A DNA stretch of 36,629 nt from Vicingaceae bacterium (lineage in GTDB: Bacteria > Bacteroidota > Bacteroidia > Flavobacteriales_E > Vicingaceae). The notes below the pieces were generated by a model. That model was not told the DNA's origin and searched no databases. It saw nothing but the letters and a program-made list of their open reading frames with translations. The position numbers were made by a program, and so were the translations under genes. Below, one piece after another: positions 17,725 to 26,587 of this stretch. Every line of letters begins with the position of its first letter. Position 1 is the first letter of the stretch. Where the stretch lies: assembly GCA_028336925.1 (NCBI GenBank), contig JAOKVV010000015.1, positions 1-36,629 on the forward strand, given 5' to 3'.

Positions 17725-18882
17725 ATGTCTAACCTTTCGTTTAAAAAAGTTGTAATTATCGGTCCTGCATATCCTTATCGAGGAGGGATTTCTACTTACA
17801 ATGAGCGTTTAGCCGCTGAATTACATTCAAATGGGTGTGAAGTAACCATTGAAACGTTTAGTTTACAATACCCTAGTTTTTTATTCCCAGGGAAAACCCA
17901 ATTTTCTGATAGTGATGCTCCAAAAGGTTTAACTATTAATCGCAGCATTAATTCAGTTTGGCCGCTAAATTGGCTTTCATTAGGAAATCGAATAAAAAAA
18001 GAAAAGCCTGATTTAGTCATCGTTCGTTATTGGCTGCCATTTATGGGCCCAAGTTTGGGTATGATAGTTCGTCGAATTAAATCAAATAATCACACAAAGG
18101 TTATTTGCTTGGTGGATAATGTTATACCACATGAAAATCGAGTAGGAGATAAGTTATTTACAACGTATTTTCTAAAAAGTGTTCATGCAGTTTTGGCAAT
18201 GACTCAAAAGGTATTAGATGATGCGCTCAGTTTTCGTGAACTCCCAATAGGATTATCACCACATCCAATTTTTGATAATTATGGTTTGATAGAATCAAAA
18301 GAAGCCGCTTGTGATAAGTTAGGACTAGATTCATCAATTGACTATTTAATCTTTTTCGGATTAATTCGAGATTATAAAGGCTTGGATATTCTGTTAGATG
18401 CTTTTGCAGATGAACGTCTAAAAAATGATTCTATCAAGCTGATAATAGCAGGAGAGTTTTATTCCAATGCTGAAAAGTACCACGAACAAATCAATCGATT
18501 AGGACTTTCAGAACGAATTATTCTACGAGATAATTATATTCCCGATAGTGAAGTAGCCAATTATTTTAATGCGGCATCTTTAGTGGTACAGCCTTATAAA
18601 ACGGCAACACAAAGTGGTGTTACACAAGTGGCATACCACTTTAATAAACCAATGGTAGTGACGAATGTAGGCGGATTAAAAGAAATGATTCCCGATGGGA
18701 AAGTTGGTTTCGTGGTAGAGCCAAATGCTAAAGTGTTAGCAACAGCTATCTATCGTTTTTTTTCTGAAGATAAATCAGCAGAATTTCAACAGAATATGCT
18801 TGAAGAAAAGAAAAAGTATGGTTGGCCGATACTTGTAAACGCTTTTGACGGATTGTACAATAAAATAGATTCAAATGATTAA
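17725..18882 (+). CDS. GT4-family glycosyltransferase
   Basis: A 385-aa GT-B fold transferase. The N-terminal domain opens with a glycine-rich acceptor loop (GPAYPYRGGISTYNE). The C-terminal half has FFGLIRDYKGLDILLDA and the donor-binding region QPYKTATQSGVTQ followed by VVTNVGGLKEM. The usual E-x7-E donor signature is not obvious in this region. No signal peptide is visible, so it acts in the cytoplasm. It sits between the GT2 and the GmhB-like gene (8-nt overlap), which suggests a surface-glycan or LPS-core role (inference). Confidence 0.88.
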   Translation: MSNLSFKKVVIIGPAYPYRGGISTYNERLAAELHSNGCEVTIETFSLQYPSFLFPGKTQFSDSDAPKGLTINRSINSVWPLNWLSLGNRIKKEKPDLVIVRYWLPFMGPSLGMIVRRIKSNNHTKVICLVDNVIPHENRVGDKLFTTYFLKSVHAVLAMTQKVLDDALSFRELPIGLSPHPIFDNYGLIESKEAACDKLGLDSSIDYLIFFGLIRDYKGLDILLDAFADERLKNDSIKLIIAGEFYSNAEKYHEQINRLGLSERIILRDNYIPDSEVANYFNAASLVVQPYKTATQSGVTQVAYHFNKPMVVTNVGGLKEMIPDGKVGFVVEPNAKVLATAIYRFFSEDKSAEFQQNMLEEKKKYGWPILVNAFDGLYNKIDSND

Positions 18883-19423
18883 GATAGATAAGGATTGGAC
18901 ACTTTTTTTAGATCGTGATGGCGTAATTAATGAACGAATCCCTAAAGGATACGTGATGGAGCCAGAACAGATGATTTTAGAAGTAGCTGTTGCTGATGCA
19001 ATAGCCGAATTCAATGAATTATTCGCAAGAGTTATCGTGGTTACTAATCAACAAGGTATTGGTAAAGGATTAATGTCTGTTGAACAATTGGATAATGTAC
19101 ATCAAAAGCTAAAATCAGAAGTTGCTGCATCTGGTGGTCATATAGATGCTATTTACTATTGTCCTGAATTAGCAAATACAGGATCAAATTGCCGTAAGCC
19201 TGAAGGTGGCATGGGACTGCAAGCAAAGACAGATTTTCCGGAGATTGATTTTTCTAAAAGTATCATGGTCGGTGATAATATTACAGACTTGCAATTCGGA
19301 AAGAACCTAGGAATGAAAACGATATTTATTAGAACTGCTTTAGAAGAGCAGACACCAGAAGTAAATGAATTATCTGATGAAGTAGTGGACTGGTTGAAAG
19401 ATCTGTTTTTGGTGATTGAATGA
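18875..19423 (+). CDS. HAD-IIIA phosphatase, GmhB-like (heptose bisphosphate 7-phosphatase)
   Basis: A 182-aa phosphatase of the HAD-IIIA family. The nucleophile motif is LFLDRDGVIN, motif II is VVTNQQGIGKG, and the acidic motif III is MVGDNITDLQFG. Two cysteines (C-PELANTGSN-C before RKPEGGM) match the zinc-loop position of GmhB, but the accompanying His is not obvious. In ADP-heptose synthesis GmhB removes the 7-phosphate from D-glycero-D-manno-heptose 1,7-bisphosphate. A kinase for the preceding step is encoded at 23730-24725, which supports this role. Histidinol phosphatase is the family alternative. It overlaps the GT4 gene by 8 nt. Confidence 0.8.
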   Translation: MIKIDKDWTLFLDRDGVINERIPKGYVMEPEQMILEVAVADAIAEFNELFARVIVVTNQQGIGKGLMSVEQLDNVHQKLKSEVAASGGHIDAIYYCPELANTGSNCRKPEGGMGLQAKTDFPEIDFSKSIMVGDNITDLQFGKNLGMKTIFIRTALEEQTPEVNELSDEVVDWLKDLFLVIE

Positions 19424-19429
19424 TTTATT

Positions 19430-19548
19430 AATGTATCAATTTATCAATGCACCAATTAACCAATGTAGCAATGAATCAATGTAATTATAGGTCTATTTAA
19501 TAAAGATAATGTATCAACATGACAATTAATCAATGAGTTAATTATTAG
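19430..19548. repeat. Degenerate AATG/ATCAAT-type short repeats
   Basis: A low-complexity stretch built from variants of (A)ATGTATCAA and AATCAATG. The decamer AATGTATCAA occurs at 19430-19439 and 19508-19517, with looser copies between. It starts 7 nt after the GmhB-like stop and contains no reading frame of note. Confidence 0.55.
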
Positions 19549-19573
19549 AATAATCGTCGAATACGAAAGCCTC

Positions 19574-19809
19574 AAAACTCCGCAGGAGTGCCATTATTAT
19601 AGTATAGAATAAATAGATGGAATTAAACCCTGTAAGGGTGACATATTTAGCAAGCTAATCAGATACACGAACATTAAGGTTTTCCAACAAAATCTAAACG
19701 AGGAATCATAATTATCAACGTTAATCTTTCTTTGCGGCCGCCGCGATTATTCTTTGCGAACGTTGTGGTTTAATTTTAAAAGAAAATGTTCAAAAACTCC
19801 GCAGGAGTG
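19574..19809. repeat. Cluster of three REP-like mini-hairpins
   Basis: AAAACTCCGCAGGAGTG occurs identically at 19574-19590 and 19793-19809. A third unit, AAACCCTGTAAGGGTGACAT (19625-19644), has the same design with a different sequence: an A-rich lead, a 5-bp stem (ACTCC/GGAGT or ACCCT/AGGGT), a 3-nt loop, then G. Preserved pairing with changed bases argues for a structured repeat family. Between them two CTTTGCG units (19730-19736, 19752-19758) flank a GC cluster containing the palindrome GCGGCCGC (19734-19741). The 410-bp space between the convergent genes holds no plausible gene. Confidence 0.65.
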
Positions 19810-19833
19810 TAATTACAATTTGCCTTTGTTAAA

Positions 19834-20622
19834 TTATCGACTCATAAACTCTTTAATAGCATCCGAAAAGTCAGAAAATAATAAGCTGTTACCTGCTACT
19901 ATTTCTTTGCCATATAGGTAATCATTTCCACCATTAAAGTCGGTTACCTTGCCGCCTGCTTGCTGCACTATAAATGCCCCTGCAGCCACATCCCAAGGAT
20001 TCAAGCTATATTCATAAAAACCATCCATTCTGCCGCAAGCAACGTATGCTAGATCCAATGCAGCAGAACCCATTCGCCTGATTCCACGTGTTTCTTGCAT
20101 AAAATGCTTCAGTAATGCCAAGTAGTTGTCTACTCTATTATAATCGTAATACGGAAAACCTGTTGCCAATAACGATTCAGCTAGGGTAGGGGTATCAGAA
20201 ACTTGAATTTTTTTCTCATTAAGGAAAGCAGAGCTGCCTTCCCATGCATAAAAGCATTCATCAGAGGTAACTTCCAGCACCACACCTAGTATGGTTTCAT
20301 TTTTTCGCTGTAGCGCGATACTAATCGAGTAAAAAGGAATTCCATGTATAAAATTAGTCGTTCCGTCTAATGGATCTATAATCCACATATACTCATTTTC
20401 AATTTGATCTAGCGTATCTTCTTCAGTAATAAAACCAGCATTTGAGATAAAAGGAATTAATCCATCTACTATTTTTTGCTCAGCAGTTTTATCCACATAA
20501 GTAACTAAGCTATTTTTCGATTTAGTTTCAATATCTGAAATCTTAATGGTTTCAGCTTGTATAAATTGACCAACGGACCTAGAAAGTGATATAACTTGGT
20601 TGCAGATAATCTCTAAGTTCAT
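19834..20622 (-). CDS. Inositol monophosphatase-family phosphatase
   Basis: A 262-aa magnesium-dependent sugar-phosphate phosphatase of the IMPase/SuhB family. Metal-binding motifs are EED (67-69), DPLDGTTNF (83-91) and the C-terminal WDVAAG. No signal peptide. In bacteria this family includes SuhB (inositol-1-phosphatase and transcription factor) and histidinol phosphatases, so the substrate is open. Its ATG overlaps the stop of lgt by four bases, implying coupled translation. It faces the repeat island at its 3' end. Confidence 0.9.
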   Translation of the reverse strand: MNLEIICNQVISLSRSVGQFIQAETIKISDIETKSKNSLVTYVDKTAEQKIVDGLIPFISNAGFITEEDTLDQIENEYMWIIDPLDGTTNFIHGIPFYSISIALQRKNETILGVVLEVTSDECFYAWEGSSAFLNEKKIQVSDTPTLAESLLATGFPYYDYNRVDNYLALLKHFMQETRGIRRMGSAALDLAYVACGRMDGFYEYSLNPWDVAAGAFIVQQAGGKVTDFNGGNDYLYGKEIVAGNSLLFSDFSDAIKEFMSR

Positions 20623-21779
20623 GCAGTTGGAATATATTTCTTTTTATTTTTTGTGAAATAAACCATTCCTAAAATTCCTGATAAGAAAAGTATTACTGCA
20701 ATCATCTCTGCTTGTGTAAAGCTAAGTCCTGCTAATTGATAATCAGGATTGATACGAATTTGCTCAATTAAAAAACGCTCAATACCATTTAAGGTTAGAT
20801 AGATACTAAAGATTATTCCTGGAATATTAATTTTCTTTCTCACACTCCAAAGAATTGCAAAAATAATGGTTGCCATAATGGTTTCATAGAATGGAGTAGG
20901 CCAAGCTTTTCCTGTAATACTTTCTAATCCCATTCTGGCAAAATCTTCTTTCAAGTCGACTCCTAATACATTGTTTGGGTAACTATACGCCCAAGTCCAA
21001 TCGGGCAAAAAGTTCATCCAATCAGGCTGTGGAGCATCATTTGGCATTCCCCAATCTCCATCACCTGCAACTTGACAACCAACTCTTCCCATTCCATAGG
21101 CTGCCATTAGTCCGGGAGCGCAGGCATCCGCTACATGAATCCAACGCATTTCATTTTTAACCGCATAAAAAAGAACAGCTCCACCTCCTAAAATTAAACC
21201 GCCGTAAATACTTAATCCTGAAAAGCTGGTTAATGCACCAATAGGATCAGCTAAAAGCTCATCTAAGTTTTCTAAATTGTGAAATAGTTTAGCGCCAAGT
21301 ATACCTGCCACAGCAGCAATAAGTGTCATATTACTCACATGCTCATGAGGTTTCATTGATACCATTTCTGTTTTTGGGGTAGCTAATTTTGTTTTATCAG
21401 CTTCTCTTTTACGAAGATATATGCCTATAGCTGCTCCAATTATACCACCGATAAAAATTCCTTTAGTAGAAAGAATGTAAGATGGAGGATTCTGAACAAA
21501 TTGGCTGTATTCAAGAACTAAAATGGGAAGTTTAAAACCAATTACAAACCCAAATAATCCATTCAAGAATAAGTCTTGCATACTAACAGGAGCTCCTATT
21601 ACAACTGGCTTAATAGTCGATTTTAATAGACCATTTTCTTCCTTTCGTTTTAACTCTAACGTAAACAGATAAGCTGCTAATAAAAAGGAGATTGCAACAA
21701 AAAAACCAAATGAAGGTAAAGGTAGTGGAATATTGATGCCGAATAAATCTAATAGCGCATCGCTGATAGTTGGGTACAT
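20619..21779 (-). CDS. lgt: Prolipoprotein diacylglyceryl transferase, divergent Bacteroidota form
   Basis: Transfers diacylglycerol from phosphatidylglycerol to the lipobox cysteine of prolipoproteins in the inner membrane; it would process the three lipoprotein glucanases in this window. The 386-aa, multi-helix protein is about 100 residues longer than E. coli Lgt, the excess being a loop around residues 45-75 and a cytoplasmic insert near 120-150. The Lgt signature appears as MGRVGCQVAGDGDWG, with the conserved Arg kept. In the motif that reads HGGL in E. coli this protein has SIYGGLILGG, with Tyr in place of the catalytic His. The start at 21779 gives a conventional topology. Confidence 0.88.
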   Translation of the reverse strand: MYPTISDALLDLFGINIPLPLPSFGFFVAISFLLAAYLFTLELKRKEENGLLKSTIKPVVIGAPVSMQDLFLNGLFGFVIGFKLPILVLEYSQFVQNPPSYILSTKGIFIGGIIGAAIGIYLRKREADKTKLATPKTEMVSMKPHEHVSNMTLIAAVAGILGAKLFHNLENLDELLADPIGALTSFSGLSIYGGLILGGGAVLFYAVKNEMRWIHVADACAPGLMAAYGMGRVGCQVAGDGDWGMPNDAPQPDWMNFLPDWTWAYSYPNNVLGVDLKEDFARMGLESITGKAWPTPFYETIMATIIFAILWSVRKKINIPGIIFSIYLTLNGIERFLIEQIRINPDYQLAGLSFTQAEMIAVILFLSGILGMVYFTKNKKKYIPTA

Positions 21780-21836
21780 ATTATCTGTTTAGGGTATTTT
21801 ATTACTAATTGTAAAAGTAAGGATACGAATTAACTT

Positions 21837-23669
21837 TTATCCTACCATGGTGTGTCCATCGGCATATTTGTATTTGGTACTGATAGATTCCTTTGTTAAT
21901 GCATAGGCTACCGTTAATAATCCCACTCTACCTGCAAACATAGAAGTGACTAAAATTAGTTTGCCCGGTTCAGATAAATAAGCTGTAGGTCCCCTTGAAA
22001 GACCAACGGTTCCAAATGCAGAAACCTCCTCAAAAATTAAATCAATAAAGGTAAATTGTCCTGATTGGATTAGTGCACTTTCTGTGTAAGCTAAACCAAA
22101 ACAGCCAACTACTAATCCAACAATAAAAAATAGGAAAACCGAATAAGCTCGTAAAACTAAAGCTACCGGAATATTATAAGAATACAATTCTGTTCTTTTT
22201 TTATTTTTAATCGTGCTGATGGTAGCCGCCCAAATAATAGCGAAAGTAGATGTCTTAATACCACCTCCTGTAGAGCTAGATGCGCCACCAACAATCATGA
22301 GAAATATAAAAATAACTACTGTTGGTAGAGATAATGCAGATATGTCTACTGTGTTTAGTCCTCCTGATCTTGTAGTAACTGATTGAAAGATAGAATGACT
22401 GATTTTAATTAAAGGATTTTCTTCACCTGCTAGAGAATGATCTCCCTCAAAGAGGTAAAAGAACAGAGCACCAATCCCAATTAGCCACAGTGAGGTGTAA
22501 AGTGAGATTTTAGTTGCAAACTGCATTTTTTTCCAAGGCATTTTTATTCGCTCTCTTATTCGTTTTATACTAAATAAGTCGAAAATAGCCATAAAACCAA
22601 TCGCACCAAGAAACAAAAGAACACAAAGGATATTATGAACTAGGTAATTATCTCTTACTCCATCTTCATATAATCCATCGCTAAACAGCGAAAACCCTGC
22701 GCTGTTTAAAGCTGAAACAGAATGAAAAATCGAAGAAAATAATTTGTCACCAACCGACCTAAAAGCAATGCTGTCAGACCAAGCAAAGAAGATAATCAAT
22801 GTACCAATCGCTTCAATGAATATACTCCATATAATCACTTTTGCTAGCATTCCTCTTGCGCTCATTAGGTTTCCTTTGTTAAAAAAGTCTTCAATTACAG
22901 AATGCTGCTTTACACCAACGCCAAATTTTGAAAATAACGCGATAAAAGAACCAAAAGCAATCACGTTTAATCCACCAAGCTTTATTAATAAAAGAATAAT
23001 GAATTGGCCCTTAAAAGTGAAAAAGTTAGCAGTGTCTTGCACCGAAAGACCTGTAACGGTTGCAGCAGAGGTAGAGGTGAAAAGTGCATCTACAAAGCTC
23101 ATTCCGCCTTCTATGGTAGTCATTTCAGGTAGCATAAGTAAACCTGCACCTGCTGACATAATAACTAGGAATATTCCCAAAAACAGACCCGAAGGGTTTA
23201 ATTTTAACTTTGGTAAAATATTACTTCCCTTAGCTATTTCATACCAAACTACTACAAGGAAATAAAGTTGCATTAGGAGGTTAGAGTATTCGCCAACCTT
23301 ATCGAACCCAAAGTTTTCAAAAAAGGAGGTGAGTAAAAGGTGGTCAAAAAGATTGTAGCTGATACCTTCTACAATTAAAAAAAGCATCACCAATCCTTCA
23401 ATCCAAGTTCGCTTTAAAAAAGTAAGGGGCTCAAAGTCATAAATAAATTGTACGAAGTAATTTCCAATGTAAATAAGAAAAGTTCCTTTGAAAATATTGA
23501 TTAATAACACCTTAGTTGATTCGGTTTGAGGGAACCCGTAATAATAGACAAGGGTAGCTATCGCTGTGATAGAAGCAACGAAAACTGCTGTTTTCATGAT
23601 TTTATTCACCAAACCTTTTGAGGTATAAAGGCGAAGGTTTACTTTTTCTCTAAATTCTTGAATGCCCAT
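21837..23669 (-). CDS. TrkH/KtrB-type potassium uptake transporter
   Basis: A 610-aa membrane protein of the superfamily of K+ transporters (TrkH/KtrB/HKT). The four pore-loop repeats with their selectivity-filter glycines are readable as ATVTGLS, LNSAGFS, RSGGLNT and GTVGLSRG. An N-terminal block of about 170 residues with several extra helices precedes the first pore repeat. K+ transport with a cytoplasmic TrkA/KtrA gating ring is the family role, but no such partner gene is in the window. It follows the heptose kinase gene by 60 nt, with its own possible -7 box in that gap. Confidence 0.93.
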   Translation of the reverse strand: MGIQEFREKVNLRLYTSKGLVNKIMKTAVFVASITAIATLVYYYGFPQTESTKVLLINIFKGTFLIYIGNYFVQFIYDFEPLTFLKRTWIEGLVMLFLIVEGISYNLFDHLLLTSFFENFGFDKVGEYSNLLMQLYFLVVVWYEIAKGSNILPKLKLNPSGLFLGIFLVIMSAGAGLLMLPEMTTIEGGMSFVDALFTSTSAATVTGLSVQDTANFFTFKGQFIILLLIKLGGLNVIAFGSFIALFSKFGVGVKQHSVIEDFFNKGNLMSARGMLAKVIIWSIFIEAIGTLIIFFAWSDSIAFRSVGDKLFSSIFHSVSALNSAGFSLFSDGLYEDGVRDNYLVHNILCVLLFLGAIGFMAIFDLFSIKRIRERIKMPWKKMQFATKISLYTSLWLIGIGALFFYLFEGDHSLAGEENPLIKISHSIFQSVTTRSGGLNTVDISALSLPTVVIFIFLMIVGGASSSTGGGIKTSTFAIIWAATISTIKNKKRTELYSYNIPVALVLRAYSVFLFFIVGLVVGCFGLAYTESALIQSGQFTFIDLIFEEVSAFGTVGLSRGPTAYLSEPGKLILVTSMFAGRVGLLTVAYALTKESISTKYKYADGHTMVG

Positions 23670-23696
23670 ATCAGCAGCCTACTATAATTGATGAGT

Positions 23697-23704
23697 CAAA
23701 TGTA
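23697..23704 (-). promoter_or_regulatory. Possible -7 promoter box of the potassium transporter gene
   Basis: The minus strand reads TACATTTG, an exact TAnnTTTG, 27 nt before the trkH-type start codon. No good -33 TTG is visible at the usual spacing. Confidence 0.4.
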
Positions 23705-23729
23705 GCACCAATTTTATGATTTCTTGTCT

Positions 23730-24725
23730 TTACTTAAAAAGCTCAATGGCTTCTTTTAAAAGTTGGTCTTTTTGAATAGAAACTACTCCTACTTTTTCAC
23801 AAACTAATCCTCCTGCAAGGTTAGATAGCTCAGCTATAACAGAAGAAGGCATACCTAATGCTAAACACAATGAAGCCACACTAATAACAGTGTCGCCAGC
23901 ACCTGAAACATCGGTGATGGATCGGTGATGTGCTGCAATGTGATGTTTTTCTGATCCATTTTTAATGTAAACCCCTAATTCAGAAAGTGTAATTAATGTT
24001 TGTTTATTATTTAGAATACTTTCTAATTGATCAATAGCATTTTCTAATGCCACTTTATTTTTCTTATCAAATTCTATTTTTAAACCTTCTTTTAACTCTT
24101 TTAAGTTGGGCTTAAATAAGGTTACATTTTTAAAAGAAGTAAAGTTTCGTTTTTTTGGATCTACAGTGGTTGGAATACCTTTTTGATTGGCCATTTCTAC
24201 CACCCGACCAATTAAGTTTGCAGTGATGGCGCCTTTATCATAATCTTCAAAAATGATTACATCAATTTTATGCGAATTAATTAAAGACTCTACCTTACCT
24301 ATAAACTGATGGGTTTGATGCTCATTAATAACTTCTGTTGTTTCATTATCAACTCGGAGCATTTGAAAATTATTACCAATAATTCTCGTTTTTTCTGTTG
24401 TAATTCGATCCTCTATTTGCAGAATTCCTTCTGTAGGTAGTTCATTATCGTTTAAAAGCTGGATAAAGTCTTCGCCACTTTTATCATCACCAACAGGTGC
24501 ACACAAAATTGCGTTGGCGCCCATAGCTTGTATATTTAGCGCCACATTTGCCGCTCCTCCTAATCGTTTTTCTGATTTTTCTACCGCAACTATTGGTACA
24601 GGGGCTTCAGGAGATATTCGGTCTACTTTTCCCCAATAATAAGCATCGATCATTACATCGCCTATTATCAGCACGTTTAAATCATTAAATTGATTAAAGA
24701 GATTCGTAAGATTTACTTTTTCCAC
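23730..24725 (-). CDS. rfaE1: D-glycero-beta-D-manno-heptose-7-phosphate kinase (RfaE1/HldA type)
   Basis: A PfkB-family kinase, 331 aa, that makes heptose 1,7-bisphosphate for ADP-heptose and the LPS inner core. Motifs: WGKVDRISPEAPVPI near the N-terminus, GGAANVALN (56-64), and the catalytic DVSGAGDT anion-hole motif near residue 268. Only the kinase domain is present; the nucleotidyltransferase half of bifunctional HldE/RfaE is absent, so an RfaE2/HldC should be encoded elsewhere. The start overlaps the end of the aminotransferase gene by one base. Confidence 0.9.
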   Translation of the reverse strand: MEKVNLTNLFNQFNDLNVLIIGDVMIDAYYWGKVDRISPEAPVPIVAVEKSEKRLGGAANVALNIQAMGANAILCAPVGDDKSGEDFIQLLNDNELPTEGILQIEDRITTEKTRIIGNNFQMLRVDNETTEVINEHQTHQFIGKVESLINSHKIDVIIFEDYDKGAITANLIGRVVEMANQKGIPTTVDPKKRNFTSFKNVTLFKPNLKELKEGLKIEFDKKNKVALENAIDQLESILNNKQTLITLSELGVYIKNGSEKHHIAAHHRSITDVSGAGDTVISVASLCLALGMPSSVIAELSNLAGGLVCEKVGVVSIQKDQLLKEAIELFK

Positions 24726-25921
24726 TAGGCAGTTAATTTTGATAACGCTTCTTTTATTCTTTTTACGGCTTCTGTCAATATTGTTTCAGAGGTAGCGTAA
24801 GATATTCGAATGCAATCAGGATTTCCAAAAGCTTCACCGGTAACTAAGGCAACCTTAGCCTCATCTAATAAGAATAGGCTCAAATCACTTGCGTTATTAA
24901 TTGTTTTTCCATCGAAAGGTTTTCCAAAGAAATTAGAGATATCTGGAAATACATAAAATGCCCCTTCAGGAACGTTTGTTTTCATTCCTGGGATTTCATT
25001 CAATAAGTCTAATACTAAGTCTCTTCGTTTTTTGAAAGCTACAATCATATCGGTCAATACTTCAGGTGATGCACTTACAGCAGCCTTTGCTGCCTTTTGT
25101 GCGATACTGCAAGTTCCTGAGGTAACTTGGCCTTGTATTTTGGTACACGCATCAGCAATCCATTTTGGCGCTCCGATGTATCCAATTCTCCAGCCGGTCA
25201 TTGCAAAACCTTTAGAAACACCATTTACAGTGATGACTTGGTCTTTTATTGCATCAAACTGGGCTAAACTCTCATGATTTCCTACAAAATTAATATGCTC
25301 GTAGATTTCATCACAAATCACATAAAAATTGGGATGCTTTTCCATCATTTTAGCAATGCTTACAAGCTCGTTTTTACTGTAAACCGAACCTGTAGGATTA
25401 CAAGGTGTACTAAAAATCATGAGCTTGGTTTTGTCAGTTATGGCTGCTTCTATTTGAGCAGCAGTAACTTTAAAATCATTTTCAATACCTGATTGAACAA
25501 TTACTGGCACACCTTCTGCCATTTTAATCATTTCAATATAACTTACCCAATATGGAGCAGGCACTATTACTTCATCACCGGCGTTTACCAAGCTGAGCAT
25601 TACATTGGTAATGGATTGCTTGGCACCTGTAGAAACTACTATTTCATCAGCTGAGTAGGCTAACTGATTATCTCTTTCGAATTTAACAGACAAAGCCTCT
25701 CTTAAGTCTTGGAAACCGTTTACAGGTGTATAATGAGAAAAATTATCGGCTATCGCCTGATTAGCTGCTTCTTTTACAAAGTCAGGTGTGTTAAAGTCTG
25801 GTTCGCCTAAGCTAAGACTAATGATATCAATACCTGCTTGTTGAAGTTCTCTACTTCTTCTAGCCATGGCTAAAGTTTGAGATTCGGAAAGGTTATTTAT
25901 TCGATCGGCAACTTGAATCAT
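24725..25921 (-). CDS. Aspartate aminotransferase, class I PLP enzyme
   Basis: A 398-aa fold-type I aminotransferase, cytoplasmic. The PLP lysine is K237 in SKGFAMTGWR; STPCNPTGSVY binds the cofactor, CDEIYEH supplies the aspartate, and CIRISYATS the substrate-carboxylate arginine. The sequence type matches subgroup I-gamma aspartate aminotransferases (as in Thermus and Bacillus), some of which also act on prephenate. It heads a minus-strand pair with the heptose kinase gene; the pairing has no obvious metabolic logic. Confidence 0.92.
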   Translation of the reverse strand: MIQVADRINNLSESQTLAMARRSRELQQAGIDIISLSLGEPDFNTPDFVKEAANQAIADNFSHYTPVNGFQDLREALSVKFERDNQLAYSADEIVVSTGAKQSITNVMLSLVNAGDEVIVPAPYWVSYIEMIKMAEGVPVIVQSGIENDFKVTAAQIEAAITDKTKLMIFSTPCNPTGSVYSKNELVSIAKMMEKHPNFYVICDEIYEHINFVGNHESLAQFDAIKDQVITVNGVSKGFAMTGWRIGYIGAPKWIADACTKIQGQVTSGTCSIAQKAAKAAVSASPEVLTDMIVAFKKRRDLVLDLLNEIPGMKTNVPEGAFYVFPDISNFFGKPFDGKTINNASDLSLFLLDEAKVALVTGEAFGNPDCIRISYATSETILTEAVKRIKEALSKLTA

Positions 25922-25952
25922 ATTTTCGTTTATTACAATCTAAGATAAGGTA

Positions 25953-25960
25953 CAAATCTA
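25953..25960 (-). promoter_or_regulatory. Likely -7 promoter box for the aspartate aminotransferase transcript
   Basis: The minus strand reads TAGATTTG, an exact TAnnTTTG, 31 nt before the start codon in a 141-bp divergent intergenic region. No clear -33 element. Confidence 0.5.
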
Positions 25961-26062
25961 ATAAATTTGTTGGGGTTGCCGTATTTTATTTATTCGAATC
26001 CTTTGCTATAAATGCGTCAGAAATAATTATTTCGTTTAAATTTATCCCATCAAAAAAATACT

Positions 26063-26587
26063 ATGTTAGACACTGTAATACAATCACTCCTTTTTATCCT
26101 TCCAATATTAATAGTTTTCGTTGGTCTTTATTATATGATGAAAAAGTTGATCGATTCATTTCATAAAAAGTGGTTACTTGATTATCGAAAAGAAAGTCAG
26201 AAAACAGTAACGCCAATTAAGTTTCAAGCTTATGAACGTATTGTGCTATTTTTAGAGCGCATATCACTAGATAATTTAGTGATGAGAATTTATAAAGGAG
26301 GTATGACTCCAAAGCAGCTTCAGACGGATTTACTCAATGCAATAAGAACAGAATATGAACATAATTTATCGCAACAAGTATATGTTAGTACCGGCTCATG
26401 GAGAATGGTAAGAACAGTAAAAGAAGAAACAATCAAAATTATAAATACGGCTGCTTCATCCTTACCTGATAATGCCTCAGGTTTAGAAATGAGTCAATTA
26501 ATATTGCGTTTGATTGGTGATTTAAAGCAAACACCATCAAGAGCTGCAATAGATTATTTAAAACAGGAAATAGACCAAAATTTATAA
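26063..26587 (+). CDS. Conserved-looking membrane-anchored hypothetical protein
   Basis: A 174-aa protein I do not recognise with certainty. Residues 5-26 form one hydrophobic helix, probably an N-terminal membrane anchor, followed by a basic segment and a soluble mostly helical domain of about 140 residues (FQAYERIVLFLERIS, LLNAIRTEYEHNLSQQVYV). There is no signal cleavage site, so the domain most likely faces the cytoplasm. It is divergent from the aminotransferase gene, and its stop overlaps the start of the VIT1-type transporter by one base (TAATG), implying a shared transcript. Confidence 0.75.
   Translation: MLDTVIQSLLFILPILIVFVGLYYMMKKLIDSFHKKWLLDYRKESQKTVTPIKFQAYERIVLFLERISLDNLVMRIYKGGMTPKQLQTDLLNAIRTEYEHNLSQQVYVSTGSWRMVRTVKEETIKIINTAASSLPDNASGLEMSQLILRLIGDLKQTPSRAAIDYLKQEIDQNL

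Noticed and set aside
19430-19548. CRISPR-like short repeats
   Set aside because: Units are about 10 bp, degenerate and without regular spacers; there are no cas genes.
22744-23265. Long open frame antisense to the potassium transporter
   Set aside because: Its translation is low in recognisable motifs and is a mirror of the conserved pore region; the transporter frame has all four filter repeats.
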